Both the position numbers and the translations under genes were made by a program. Source: an uncultured Gemella sp. (GTDB lineage Bacteria > Bacillota > Bacilli > Staphylococcales > Gemellaceae). Taken from it: a stretch of DNA of 9,366 nt. The stretch spans positions 1 through 9,366 of the forward strand of contig CAKMQF010000141.1 of the NCBI GenBank assembly GCA_927911745.1, written 5' to 3'. The notes below the pieces were generated by a model that worked only from the letters and a program-made list of their open reading frames with translations, had not been told where the DNA came from and made no database searches. Numbering within the stretch: position 1 is the stretch's first letter; the number at the start of each line of letters is the position of its first letter. Of this stretch, positions 1 through 5,649 are shown in pieces.

Positions 1-108
1 CTCTGACAAGATTCGTGCTTGACGAAGATAATTCCACCAAGAACTGCCACCACCATGTATCAGTAAGATAGGAGGCAAATTCTTATTACCAAATTCATGA
101 AATTTCAT
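1..108 (-). CDS. Alpha/beta hydrolase, N-terminal part (runs off window)
   Basis: Only the first 36 codons lie in the window; the reading frame stays open to base 1. The start ATG is at 108-106 with a good Shine-Dalgarno AGGAGT at 120-115, seven bases upstream. The peptide begins MKFHEFGNKNLPPILLIHGG and continues GSSWWNYLRQARILSE. The stretch PPILLIHGGGSSWW is the first core beta strand followed by the HGGG oxyanion-hole loop of alpha/beta-hydrolase-fold enzymes. The nucleophile elbow and the rest of the catalytic triad lie outside, so the substrate cannot be inferred. It is transcribed away from the GNAT gene's 3' end, across a 200-bp gap, so it probably has its own promoter. It is not the same protein as the second hydrolase at 4067-4837. 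Confidence 0.8.
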   Translation of the reverse strand, partial: MKFHEFGNKNLPPILLIHGGGSSWWNYLRQARILSE

Positions 109-188
109 GTTTAAACTCCTTACTTTAGGATTTTCACTAGCTACATCGTTGTTTAATCAGCCCGTACAAGCATTGATACACACTCAAC

Positions 189-217
189 ATGAAACGAGTG
201 AACACTAAGTATGTCAA
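189..217 (-). promoter_or_regulatory. Possible promoter for the partial hydrolase gene
   Basis: A perfect -35 hexamer TTGACA at 217-212 is followed after 17 bases by TTTCAT at 194-189 (4 of 6 matches to TATAAT). It lies about 80 bases upstream of the hydrolase start. The -10 is weak, so this is a tentative call. Confidence 0.3.
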
Positions 218-229
218 GTAGTTACTTTC

Positions 230-285
230 GTATGTGAGAACACATCCACATACTTTTTAACGATAGCATAAGGTTATCGTTAAAA
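230..285. repeat. Two adjacent inverted repeats in the GNAT/hydrolase gap
   Basis: The first repeat pairs GTATGTG (230-236) with CACATAC (247-253) around 10 bases. The second is a perfect 11-bp stem, TTTTAACGATA (255-265) with TATCGTTAAAA (275-285), around 9 bases. Neither strand has a T-run directly after the second stem; AAAA follows on both. A classical intrinsic terminator is therefore not a clean fit, although the position just after the GNAT stop would suit one. An operator or a scar of a mobile element are alternatives. The rest of the 109-309 gap holds no open frame. Confidence 0.5.
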
Positions 286-309
286 GGTATTACCTAGACA
301 AACTGGGAT

Positions 310-852
310 TTACTTAGTCGACAGCCACTCTCCCTTTGATAGACAGGTTATGTGTTCTGTGCGAAGAATACCTTCAAATGCACATAGAACGTTTTCTTTT
401 GTATGATGATAACGGAAACCACATTTTTCCTGAACTCTCTTTGACTTTGTATTGCCGTCAAAATAACCGCACCACATTTTCTCCAGATTCAGGTCATCAA
501 ATCCATGTCTCATAATCTCACGAACTGCTTCTGGTATCAGACCCTGACCCCAATACGGAACTCCTATCCAGTAACCAATCTCCGCCTCAGTATCAGGAAT
601 ACCTTTATCACTTACAGAGCCGATCATCAATCCTATGCTACCCACTGGCTGCATCGTTTCTTTTAAAACTATGGCGTATGTCTCAGGTGCTGAAAAAACA
701 CTTTTTATAATCTCCTTGCTATTTTCAACACTGGTATGTACAGGCCAACCTGCAATCGGACCAACCTCTGGATTACTGGCATACTGAAATAAATCATTTG
801 CATCACTTTCTTCCCATGGACGAAGAATTAATCTTTCCGTTTCTAAAATCAT
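310..852 (-). CDS. GNAT family N-acetyltransferase, RimJ/RimL type
   Basis: This 180-residue protein has the layout of the RimJ/RimL-like branch of GNAT enzymes, which move an acetyl group from acetyl-CoA to an amine. It opens with LETERLILRPWEESDANDL (3-21), typical of the family. The acetyl-CoA pyrophosphate loop (motif A) is in IGYWIGVPYWGQGLIPEAV at 92-110, with the WGQG turn at 101-104. Motif B lies around NTKSKRVQEKCGF (134-146). The length is complete for the family. The start ATG has a Shine-Dalgarno AAGGAAG at 864-858. Substrate cannot be told: ribosomal protein, small amine and antibiotic acetyltransferases share this fold. It follows the PLD-like gene by 32 bases on the same strand and could share its transcript. 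Its base composition is less AT-rich than that of the thiamine genes, suggesting acquisition from another lineage. Confidence 0.85.
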   Translation of the reverse strand: MILETERLILRPWEESDANDLFQYASNPEVGPIAGWPVHTSVENSKEIIKSVFSAPETYAIVLKETMQPVGSIGLMIGSVSDKGIPDTEAEIGYWIGVPYWGQGLIPEAVREIMRHGFDDLNLEKMWCGYFDGNTKSKRVQEKCGFRYHHTKENVLCAFEGILRTEHITCLSKGEWLSTK

Positions 853-884
853 TTTGTCTTCCTTAAATTCAAATTTGTCTTTGT

Positions 885-1649
885 TTAAAAATAAATCCCA
901 TTATATAATTCCATAAACTCTTTAGCAAACTTTTTGACAAGTTCATGATCAAGTGCAGTTACTAAAGTTTCTACATTTTTATTAGCTGTTGGTGTCCAAT
1001 TATATGATCCGTGCATTACATAGTCCATATCTATGATACAAAACTTATCATGCATACGGTTATATCCTTTATTTCCCCATCTCGGAATGACCACAACATC
1101 GAACTTATTCTCTCTCAGTTTTGAAATCATATTTATATTTGAGTCTTCCTGCGAAACTATTATTCTTACATTTAATCCTTGCTTCTTTTTCGCTAATAAC
1201 TCTTGATAAATAGCTTCATTAGAAAACCATGCAACAGCTGCCCAAATTATAAATTTAGCATCTCTAATTCCCTGAATTACTTCATCTTGAATTGCATCAA
1301 AAACTACATTATGCTCTGTTACTTCATCTGGTGTATCAATTACCTGTGGACGTATTTCAACGTGATGTAAAGCATAATCATCAGACTCCTCATATACATA
1401 CTCTACTAACTCTTCTAGAATCTTCTCATTTTCTTCTGCGATTTCTAACAAAGGAACCGGAACTCGTAATTCCACAATCTCCCAATGTTGATAGGAACGC
1501 CCATGATTTGCAAATTCATATTGTGGAACAAAATTTACTCTTGCTCTACCTATTAACCTCAACAGTTGGTCTCTTGATTCAATTGTTCTATATTTTCTAT
1601 CATATTTCAACACTTCTATCAGAGTCTTAATGAAAGCACTTCTATCCAT
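885..1649 (-). CDS. Phospholipase D-like protein with one HKD motif, probable nuclease
   Basis: The 254-residue protein ends in a PLD-like domain (about 112-250). It carries one complete HKD signature: His200, Lys202 and Asp207, then Gly214-Ser215-x-Asn217-Trp218. Single-HKD proteins such as bacterial Nuc act as dimers and usually cut nucleic acid phosphodiester bonds, so a nuclease is the likeliest role. Residues 1-110 form a separate charged domain I do not recognise, including RDQLLRLIGRARVNF (26-40) and a Glu-rich helix (67-90). There is no signal peptide, so it should be cytoplasmic. I chose the ATG at 1649 because AAAGGTG lies six bases upstream; an in-frame GTG at 1658 would lie inside that ribosome site. 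It sits between a truncated gene and a GNAT gene beside an IS remnant, an accessory setting compatible with, but not proof of, a defence role. Confidence 0.8.
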   Translation of the reverse strand: MDRSAFIKTLIEVLKYDRKYRTIESRDQLLRLIGRARVNFVPQYEFANHGRSYQHWEIVELRVPVPLLEIAEENEKILEELVEYVYEESDDYALHHVEIRPQVIDTPDEVTEHNVVFDAIQDEVIQGIRDAKFIIWAAVAWFSNEAIYQELLAKKKQGLNVRIIVSQEDSNINMISKLRENKFDVVVIPRWGNKGYNRMHDKFCIIDMDYVMHGSYNWTPTANKNVETLVTALDHELVKKFAKEFMELYNGIYF

Positions 1650-1664
1650 TAATATCACCTTTCT

Positions 1665-1930
1665 TTATATATTTACCACTCTTAATTCTTTTATCGTTTG
1701 GTTTTTCAGCGCCTGCAGGAATATCCCAATATGATCCAATCTTTGTGGCACCAGGTACACGTCCCTATATGCAGAGGATCTGTATTCTTCTAACTGTAAT
1801 ACCCATTTTTCTGATGTTTGCTTTATTGATAAATATTCCATCATAATCTCTTCGTAAATATCTTTACAGTTACACTCGTTAACAATAGTATATTCCAAAC
1901 TACTAATAAAATCAAATTGCAAGTATAAAT
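1665..1930 (-). pseudogene. 3' remnant of an unrecognised gene, 5' part replaced by IS right end
   Basis: An open frame reaches 2015, but its first ~28 codons lie in the right end of the IS200-type element. Only about the last 88 residues, from YLYLQFDFISSLEY onward to LRVVNI, look like native coding sequence. I do not recognise the family; the segment is mixed helix/strand with a run of acidic and aromatic residues and no membrane segment. No strong start exists at the junction; the ATG pair at 1844/1841 has only a weak GAAGAG before it, so a 59- or 58-residue product is possible. The simplest reading is a gene whose 5' part was lost on IS insertion. The stop is 15 bases before the PLD-like start, so the two were probably one operon and perhaps one functional pair. 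A chimeric product starting inside the IS cannot be ruled out. Confidence 0.5.
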
Positions 1931-1934
1931 AATG

Positions 1935-2012
1935 ACCACCCCTGAAAAGGGGGGAGTTTTCTCTTCGGGTATAACCCTTTGTTACTAACACGCACCTCAA
2001 GGCGCTGGCTTT
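1935..2012 (-). other. Hairpin-rich right end of the IS element
   Basis: Between the tnpA remnant and the right tip, several short stems follow one another: GCGCC/GGTGC with a TTGA loop (2005-1992, one G-U pair), GGGT/ACCC (1977-1967) and the terminal CCCC/GGGG hairpin (1952-1939). A further stem, ACCCG/CGGGT (2051-2065), lies in the last codons of tnpA. In IS200/IS605 elements such DNA hairpins are recognised by TnpA, and 3'-end RNAs are known for tnpB-carrying relatives. Whether this stretch acts as DNA or RNA cannot be told. Confidence 0.45.
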
Positions 2013-2028
2013 CACATTCGTTCAAACC

Positions 2029-2531
2029 CTATTGTATTTTAACCCCCGCTACCCGGTAAACGGGTTTATCTATTTTTTTATTTCTAAATGGATTTGTATA
2101 TACTTTCGTTATCAGTTTGTCTATTGTAATCTCATGCGATTATCGTTCTCTGATATATTTCTATTGTACTTTCATTTAATACTACAGTACTTACATAGTA
2201 TCCTTCTACTCAAAACTTTCTATTCCAATACTTATATTCCAGGTTTTATGAATATCAAATATCATCAGTGAATTTTTTCCTTTCAAATCCCCATAAAACT
2301 TGATACACTATATTTTGGCGGTATTGATAGTAGCAAATGTATATGATCTGGCATTATGTGTCCTTCTATTATTTCCACTCCTTTATACTTACATAACCTT
2401 TTTATTATATCTACTATATCTCGTTTGTATTGATTAAATTCTATTTTTTCGTCATACTTAGGTGCTAAATACAATATGGTATTTTACACAACCCACTTTG
2501 TATGCGATAAACTATTATGTTTATTTGCCAT
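2029..2531 (-). pseudogene. tnpA: IS200-like Y1 transposase TnpA, degenerate
   Basis: TnpA of this family is a small HUH/Y1 DNA-nicking enzyme that moves single-stranded DNA. The start is ATG at 2531 (MANKHNSLSHTKWV). The frame is then broken by three apparent 1-nt insertions and an in-frame TAA. The next part, LAPKYDEKIEFNQYKRD through EGHIMPDHIHLLLSIPPKYSVSSFMG, is clear and carries the HIH (HUH) metal-binding pair. A 1-nt deletion follows, then LKGKNSLMIFDIHK in another frame. Further frames give a Trp-to-TGA stop, EGYYVSTVVLNEST, a YQ that likely marks the catalytic tyrosine, and YTNPFRNKKIDKPV near the end. At least five disruptions make activity very unlikely. The 3' limit at TAG 2029 is inferred from the last plausible frame. 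Confidence 0.85.
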
Positions 2532-2535
2532 AATT

Positions 2536-2600
2536 AAAATCATCCTTTCTTTATTTTTAGAGCTTGAACTACTCTTATTTTATCAAGAAAGGATGATTTT
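2536..2600 (-). promoter_or_regulatory. Perfect 16-bp inverted repeat covering the tnpA ribosome site
   Basis: AAAATCATCCTTTCTT (2536-2551) and its exact complement AAGAAAGGATGATTTT (2585-2600) flank a 33-base loop. On the minus-strand transcript the downstream arm contains the Shine-Dalgarno AAGGATGA that serves the ATG at 2531. Folding would hide the ribosome site. IS200 is known to use such a leader stem to block translation from read-through transcripts, so the same role is inferred here. Confidence 0.7.
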
Positions 2601-2623
2601 TCAATTGTTTAACTTTTATCTCG

Positions 2624-2647
2624 CACCCGCATAGCGGGTGGTTTTTT
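2624..2647 (+). terminator. IS left-end hairpin; also terminator-shaped on the plus strand
   Basis: The 7-bp GC-rich stem CACCCGC/GCGGGTG with a 3-base loop is followed on the plus strand by GGTTTTTTG. This is terminator-like, but no plus-strand gene lies upstream to need it, and the 3-base loop is tight. The better reading is the subterminal hairpin of the IS left end. On the minus strand no T-run follows. Confidence 0.4.
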
Positions 2648-2652
2648 GTTTC

Positions 2653-2683
2653 GGAGACTTTGTCTCCTCAACTGGCTAAAGCC
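2653..2683. repeat. Two short hairpins between the IS and metQ terminator
   Basis: GGAGAC/GTCTCC around TTT (2653-2667) and GGCT/AGCC around AA (2674-2683) lie in the 40 bases between the IS left end and the metQ terminator. They may be outer parts of the IS or remains of the invaded locus. No coding frame is seen here. Confidence 0.4.
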
Positions 2684-2687
2684 TTTA

Positions 2688-2718
2688 AACAAAAAGACAG
2701 CTCTTACGAACTGCCTTT
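2688..2718 (-). terminator. metQ transcription terminator
   Basis: On the minus strand, AAAGGCAGTTC and GAGCTGTCTTT form an 11-bp stem with two G-U pairs around a GTAA tetraloop. It is followed by TTTTTGTTT. It sits 17 bases after the metQ stop, so metQ is most likely transcribed alone. Confidence 0.85.
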
Positions 2719-2735
2719 TAAAATTTTTATTGGAA

Positions 2736-3593
2736 TTATTTAACAGGTAATACTGCTCCATTCCATTTTTCTTTAATGAATTTTTGAGTATCTTCAGATT
2801 TTAAAGCTGCAACAAGTTTTTTAACAACAGGTTTGTCTTTGTCACCTTCGCGAACAACAACGATGTTTGCGTATGGGTTGTCGTCTGTAGCTTTTTCTAC
2901 TAATACTGGCTCAGTTGCTGCGTTTAATCCTGCATCAACAGCGAAGTTAGCGTTGATTGAAACTAGGTCACCTTCACCGTTTTGGTAGAATTTAACCATT
3001 AAAGCTGGATCATTTTCGTAGCTGAATTGTAATTTTTTAGGGTTTTCAGCGATATCATCGAAAGTAGCTGTTACTGGGTCTACACCATCTTTAACTTTAA
3101 CTAATCCTTCAGAAGCTAGTAATTTAATTACGCGTCCCCATTCAGATTTGTTGTTACTTACTAATACTTTAGCACCTTCTTTAAGGTCTTTAACGTTTTT
3201 AACTTTTTTAGAGTATAATCCGATTGGCTCTAAGTGAATTGCTCCAGCATCTTCAATTTTGTATCCATTTTCTTTAATAGCATTTTTTAAGAATGGTACG
3301 TGTTGGAAGTAGTTAATGTCGATTTCTTTATCGTTTAACGTTTTGTTTGGTACATAGTAGTCTTGGTATGTAATGATGTCTAATTTGATTCCTTCTTTTT
3401 CAAGTTGAGGAGCAACGTGCTCTAATAATACAGCGTGAGGTACGTTAGTAGCTCCAACTTTAACTGTTACAGGTTTACTAGGATCTAGTTTATCAACATC
3501 GATACCTTTTTTCTCAGTTTTTGATGCGCTTGAGCATCCAATTAATACGATTCCAAGTATAAAACTTGTTACTAAAAATAATAGTTTTTTCAT
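2736..3593 (-). CDS. metQ: Methionine ABC transporter substrate-binding lipoprotein MetQ
   Basis: This 285-residue protein is the substrate receptor of the MetNIQ uptake system, which imports D- and L-methionine. It begins with a lipoprotein signal: positive MKK, a hydrophobic stretch, then the lipobox LIGC with the lipidated cysteine at residue 20. It would sit on the outer face of the membrane. The mature part belongs to the NlpA family; VKVGATNVPHAVLLEHVAP, DIITYQDYYVPNKTLNDKEIDINYF and FQHVPFL are typical. Length is normal. The Shine-Dalgarno AAAGGAGA (3610-3603) is nine bases before ATG. A T-box leader with an apparent methionine specifier supports the methionine assignment over other NlpA-family substrates. 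No metN ATPase or metI permease is adjacent; the terminator follows at once, so the partners must be elsewhere or lost. Confidence 0.92.
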   Translation of the reverse strand: MKKLLFLVTSFILGIVLIGCSSASKTEKKGIDVDKLDPSKPVTVKVGATNVPHAVLLEHVAPQLEKEGIKLDIITYQDYYVPNKTLNDKEIDINYFQHVPFLKNAIKENGYKIEDAGAIHLEPIGLYSKKVKNVKDLKEGAKVLVSNNKSEWGRVIKLLASEGLVKVKDGVDPVTATFDDIAENPKKLQFSYENDPALMVKFYQNGEGDLVSINANFAVDAGLNAATEPVLVEKATDDNPYANIVVVREGDKDKPVVKKLVAALKSEDTQKFIKEKWNGAVLPVK

Positions 3594-3649
3594 TTATAAT
3601 TTTCTCCTTTTGTTTTTACTATTTTTTTTGGGTTTTGCGAATTTTATGT

Positions 3650-3686
3650 AAAAAAAATCACCCTTACTCTCCTAAGAGAATAAGGG
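3650..3686 (-). terminator. T-box leader terminator
   Basis: CCCTTATTCTC pairs with GAGAGTAAGGG over 11 bp (one G-U pair) around TTAG. The stem is followed after TGA by eight T residues on the minus strand. It is the off-state hairpin that competes with the T-box antiterminator. Confidence 0.9.
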
Positions 3687-3946
3687 CGAAACTAATTTCA
3701 CGGTACCACCTTACTTTTTCGTAAACTACGAACTTTATCACTACAACGTCTATGCATCTAGAATATACACGAGATAGTGTGCGTTTGTAACGTAACGCCT
3801 ACGAAAAAAGCTTGTGCTTTAAAACTCACTTTTTTTACCATTCAAACCATTTTCCTCTATGATCTGCATTGTGTGCTTTCACCTGCTCACACTCTCTGTA
3901 AAAGTTCCTATAAAGTACTTATTTGAATATCGGTAATTTTTAACTT
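3650..3946 (-). promoter_or_regulatory. T-box riboswitch, predicted methionine specifier, upstream of metQ
   Basis: T-box leaders bind uncharged tRNA and let transcription continue when the matching amino acid is short. The conserved antiterminator motif appears as AAGGTGGTACCGTG at 3712-3699, close to the family consensus AGGGTGGNACCGCG. Stem I features include AGAGAG at 3897-3892, the GTGTG/CACAC hairpin at 3892-3871 and TGCAGATC after it. In the usual specifier position, GAGGAAAATGGTTTGAA gives ATG at 3850-3848, a methionine codon. This matches the downstream methionine transporter. The specifier is assigned by analogy with other leaders, without folding the full RNA. Confidence 0.9.
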
Positions 3947-3952
3947 GACTAT

Positions 3953-3981
3953 ATCTTATCATTAGCAAATAAAATTGTCAA
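3953..3981 (-). promoter_or_regulatory. Sigma-A promoter of the T-box/metQ transcript
   Basis: Perfect TTGACA (3981-3976), 17-base spacer, TAAGAT (3958-3953, 4 of 6 to TATAAT). This places the transcript start near 3946, just before the T-box stem I. The remaining gap up to 4066 is AT-rich and shows no further gene; it holds only AT-rich inverted repeats such as GAATTTT/AAAATTC. Confidence 0.75.
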
Positions 3982-4066
3982 CACTTTTTTTTGAATTTTT
4001 TTAAAAAGTTTTTTGAAAATTCATGAATATTTACTTTTTCATTTACATTAAATGACTTATCTCTTC

Positions 4067-4837
4067 TTACAATTCTTTGTTTATTATATTTTTAACCACT
4101 TGATCTATTATTTCTACAGTCTTATCTCTATATTTCGGAGCTTCATACATATGGTCTGATCCTTCTATAATACTTAACGTCGAATTTTTATATTTTTTTG
4201 CTGTTGCTCTTGCTATATTTGGATGTACCATTTTATCCTCGCTACCAGTTATTACTAATACAGGTTCACTTACTTTTTCAAAATCAATATATGCACCTTT
4301 TTGCTTATCTAAAAATGGAAGTGCCATTTGGAAATACGTAAATCCTGACTCAGGAACTAGTTTAGAAAATTCTCTTTCTTTGTCCGCTTCATCTTGATTA
4401 TTCATACAATAATCATAGAAGGCATGTTTATAAGGTGGCATAGATTTTTTCCAGAATCCCCAACGTAGGAAATGTTTATAGAAACAAATTACCATACTTG
4501 GATAAAAGGCGAAAATTCCTGCAGCAGGTGCAGTCCCCATTAAAATAAGCCCCTTAGTCTTTGTCCTCATAGCAACTTTCTGAGCAAGAAGTCCTCCTAA
4601 CGAGTGCCCCAATACAATCGGAGTTTCATCTAAAGTTTCTATCAAATCAACAATATCATCCGTAAACTCATCTAAACTAACATCTGCTACCTTTTTCTCC
4701 ACCTCTTCAAAAGGCAAATCATGATATCTTAGAGTTGGAGTATATACATTTAAACCTAATTTCTCTAATTCATTAACAAATTCTCCCCAAACACTTCCGT
4801 CACACCATGTACCATGTATCAATACTATATTTGTCAT
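4067..4837 (-). CDS. Alpha/beta hydrolase, serine hydrolase of unknown substrate
   Basis: A 256-residue alpha/beta-hydrolase-fold enzyme. It has the oxyanion loop HGTW (8-11), the nucleophile elbow GHSLGG (77-82) with Ser79, the acid Asp201 in TGSEDKMVH, and the catalytic His229 in EGSDHMYEAP. All four elements are in the expected order and spacing. The length is complete and there is no signal peptide, so it should be cytoplasmic. I start it at the ATG at 4837, preceded six bases away by a full Shine-Dalgarno AGGAGGA; the longer open frame to 4933 overlaps the promoter and lacks a ribosome site. It follows the thiamine operon terminator and has its own promoter, so it need not be linked to thiamine. 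Substrate is unknown; lipase, esterase and haloperoxidase-like relatives share the motifs. Confidence 0.88.
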   Translation of the reverse strand: MTNIVLIHGTWCDGSVWGEFVNELEKLGLNVYTPTLRYHDLPFEEVEKKVADVSLDEFTDDIVDLIETLDETPIVLGHSLGGLLAQKVAMRTKTKGLILMGTAPAAGIFAFYPSMVICFYKHFLRWGFWKKSMPPYKHAFYDYCMNNQDEADKEREFSKLVPESGFTYFQMALPFLDKQKGAYIDFEKVSEPVLVITGSEDKMVHPNIARATAKKYKNSTLSIIEGSDHMYEAPKYRDKTVEIIDQVVKNIINKEL

Positions 4838-4883
4838 AAAATTTCCTCCTACTTTTATTTTAGTATTCTTTTTTTTCACACTA

Positions 4884-4912
4884 ATTATATAACTTATATT
4901 CATATTTATCAA
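4884..4912 (-). promoter_or_regulatory. Promoter of the hydrolase gene
   Basis: TTGATA (4912-4907, 5 of 6) is followed after exactly 17 bases by a perfect TATAAT (4889-4884). Position is about 45 bases upstream of the ATG, right after the thiE-side hairpin. Confidence 0.75.
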
Positions 4913-4960
4913 TTGATAATAAAAGTAGAACAAAAAATTAATTTAACTCTTTGTTCTACT
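4913..4960 (-). terminator. Probable terminator of the thiamine operon
   Basis: AGTAGAACAAA and TTTGTTCTACT form a perfect 11-bp stem (4960-4950 with 4934-4924) around 15 bases. On the minus strand the stem runs into TTTTATTATC. The stem is AT-rich, so termination may be partial, but it lies 55 bases after the thiE stop and just before the next promoter. Confidence 0.65.
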
Positions 4961-5015
4961 ATTATTATCATACCTTAAAAATTATCAAGGAATGATTAAA
5001 CTTTGGAGGCTAATT

Positions 5016-5648
5016 TTAGAATTGTTCGATCATTTCACGAACAGTTTTTTCAATATTATCTGAATATGAGATTGCTGATATAATAGACACACCATCGACA
5101 TTTGTTTTCATAACATCTTTAATATGTTGTGTCTGAATACCACCGATTGCCACTAATGGCATTTGTGGTAAAAATCTTCTCATTAATTCTAGTCCTTCAT
5201 AACCTATAGCGCCACCAGCATCATCTTTTGATTGTGTGACATATACAGGTCCTACACCAACATAATCTACATATTCAACTTTAGATTGTTTAAATTCTTC
5301 TTCATTTCCTATAGAAAGACCTATTATTTTATTAGGCATTAATTTTCTAATTTCATCAACACCTAGGTCGTCCTGCCCTACATGTACTCCGTCAGCATCT
5401 ATTTCTAATGCTAACTCTATATCATCATTAACAATAAACGGAACATTGTATTTTTTACAAAGATCTTGTAGTTTTATTGCTAATTCTACTTTATCCTTAC
5501 CTTCTAAGGCTCCTTCACCTTTTTCACGAAATTGAAATAAAGTTATTCCACCTTTTAAAGCATCTTCAACTACTGTATATAAGTCCTTACCTAAGCAAGT
5601 AGTAGTTCCACTTATAAAATATAATTTTAATAGTTCTTTATTAAACAT
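5016..5648 (-). CDS. thiE: Thiamine phosphate synthase ThiE
   Basis: ThiE joins HMP pyrophosphate to hydroxyethylthiazole phosphate to give thiamine phosphate, the last step shared by synthesis and salvage. The 210-residue TIM-barrel protein is full length. Visible family motifs are LFQFREK (37-43), NDD (74-76), DGVHVGQDD (86-94), GVGPVYVTQSKDDAGG (131-146) and the phosphate-binding VAIGGI (166-171) and DGVSIISAI (185-193). The start follows the thiM stop by one base, and its Shine-Dalgarno AAAGGTGA lies inside the end of thiM, so translation is probably coupled. It is the last gene of the TPP-riboswitch operon and the frame is intact. Confidence 0.96.
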   Translation of the reverse strand: MFNKELLKLYFISGTTTCLGKDLYTVVEDALKGGITLFQFREKGEGALEGKDKVELAIKLQDLCKKYNVPFIVNDDIELALEIDADGVHVGQDDLGVDEIRKLMPNKIIGLSIGNEEEFKQSKVEYVDYVGVGPVYVTQSKDDAGGAIGYEGLELMRRFLPQMPLVAIGGIQTQHIKDVMKTNVDGVSIISAISYSDNIEKTVREMIEQF

Positions 5649-5649
5649 C

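Larger units (their letters stand above)
1930..2650 (-). mobile_element. Degenerate IS200-type element (IS200/IS605 family, tnpA only)
   Basis: About 715 bp, the usual size of IS200-like elements, holding only a Y1-transposase pseudogene and no tnpB. Such elements lack true terminal inverted repeats and target duplications but carry subterminal hairpins. At the left end the stem CACCCGC/GCGGGTG sits at 2624-2640. At the right end CCCCT/AGGGG with a GAAA loop sits at 1939-1952. A short 7-bp match, ACCACCC at 1935-1941 against GGGTGGT at 2636-2642, lies next to both hairpins in inverted orientation. Exact tips cannot be fixed without an empty site. The element inserted downstream of metQ, and its right end reads into the truncated gene at 1665. 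Confidence 0.75.

Noticed and set aside
1292..1630. Plus-strand open frame of 112 codons
   Set aside because: It lies wholly inside the PLD-like gene on the other strand and has no recognisable motif; the minus-strand HKD protein explains the sequence.
1650..1658. GTG start for the PLD-like gene
   Set aside because: The GTG overlaps the AAAGGTG ribosome site that fits the ATG at 1649 with six-base spacing.
2032..2271. Plus-strand open frame of 79 codons
   Set aside because: It is antisense to the decayed tnpA, whose conserved residues can be read on the minus strand; its Tyr/Phe-rich content is typical of AT-rich antisense.
2283..2474. 63-codon frame starting with TTG as a separate small gene
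   Set aside because: It is an internal piece of the tnpA pseudogene; the real ATG with ribosome site is at 2531.
4838..4933. N-terminal extension of the hydrolase gene
   Set aside because: It would run through the -10 and -35 boxes and the Shine-Dalgarno site; the peptide has no family similarity, and the ATG at 4837 gives the usual hydrolase start.
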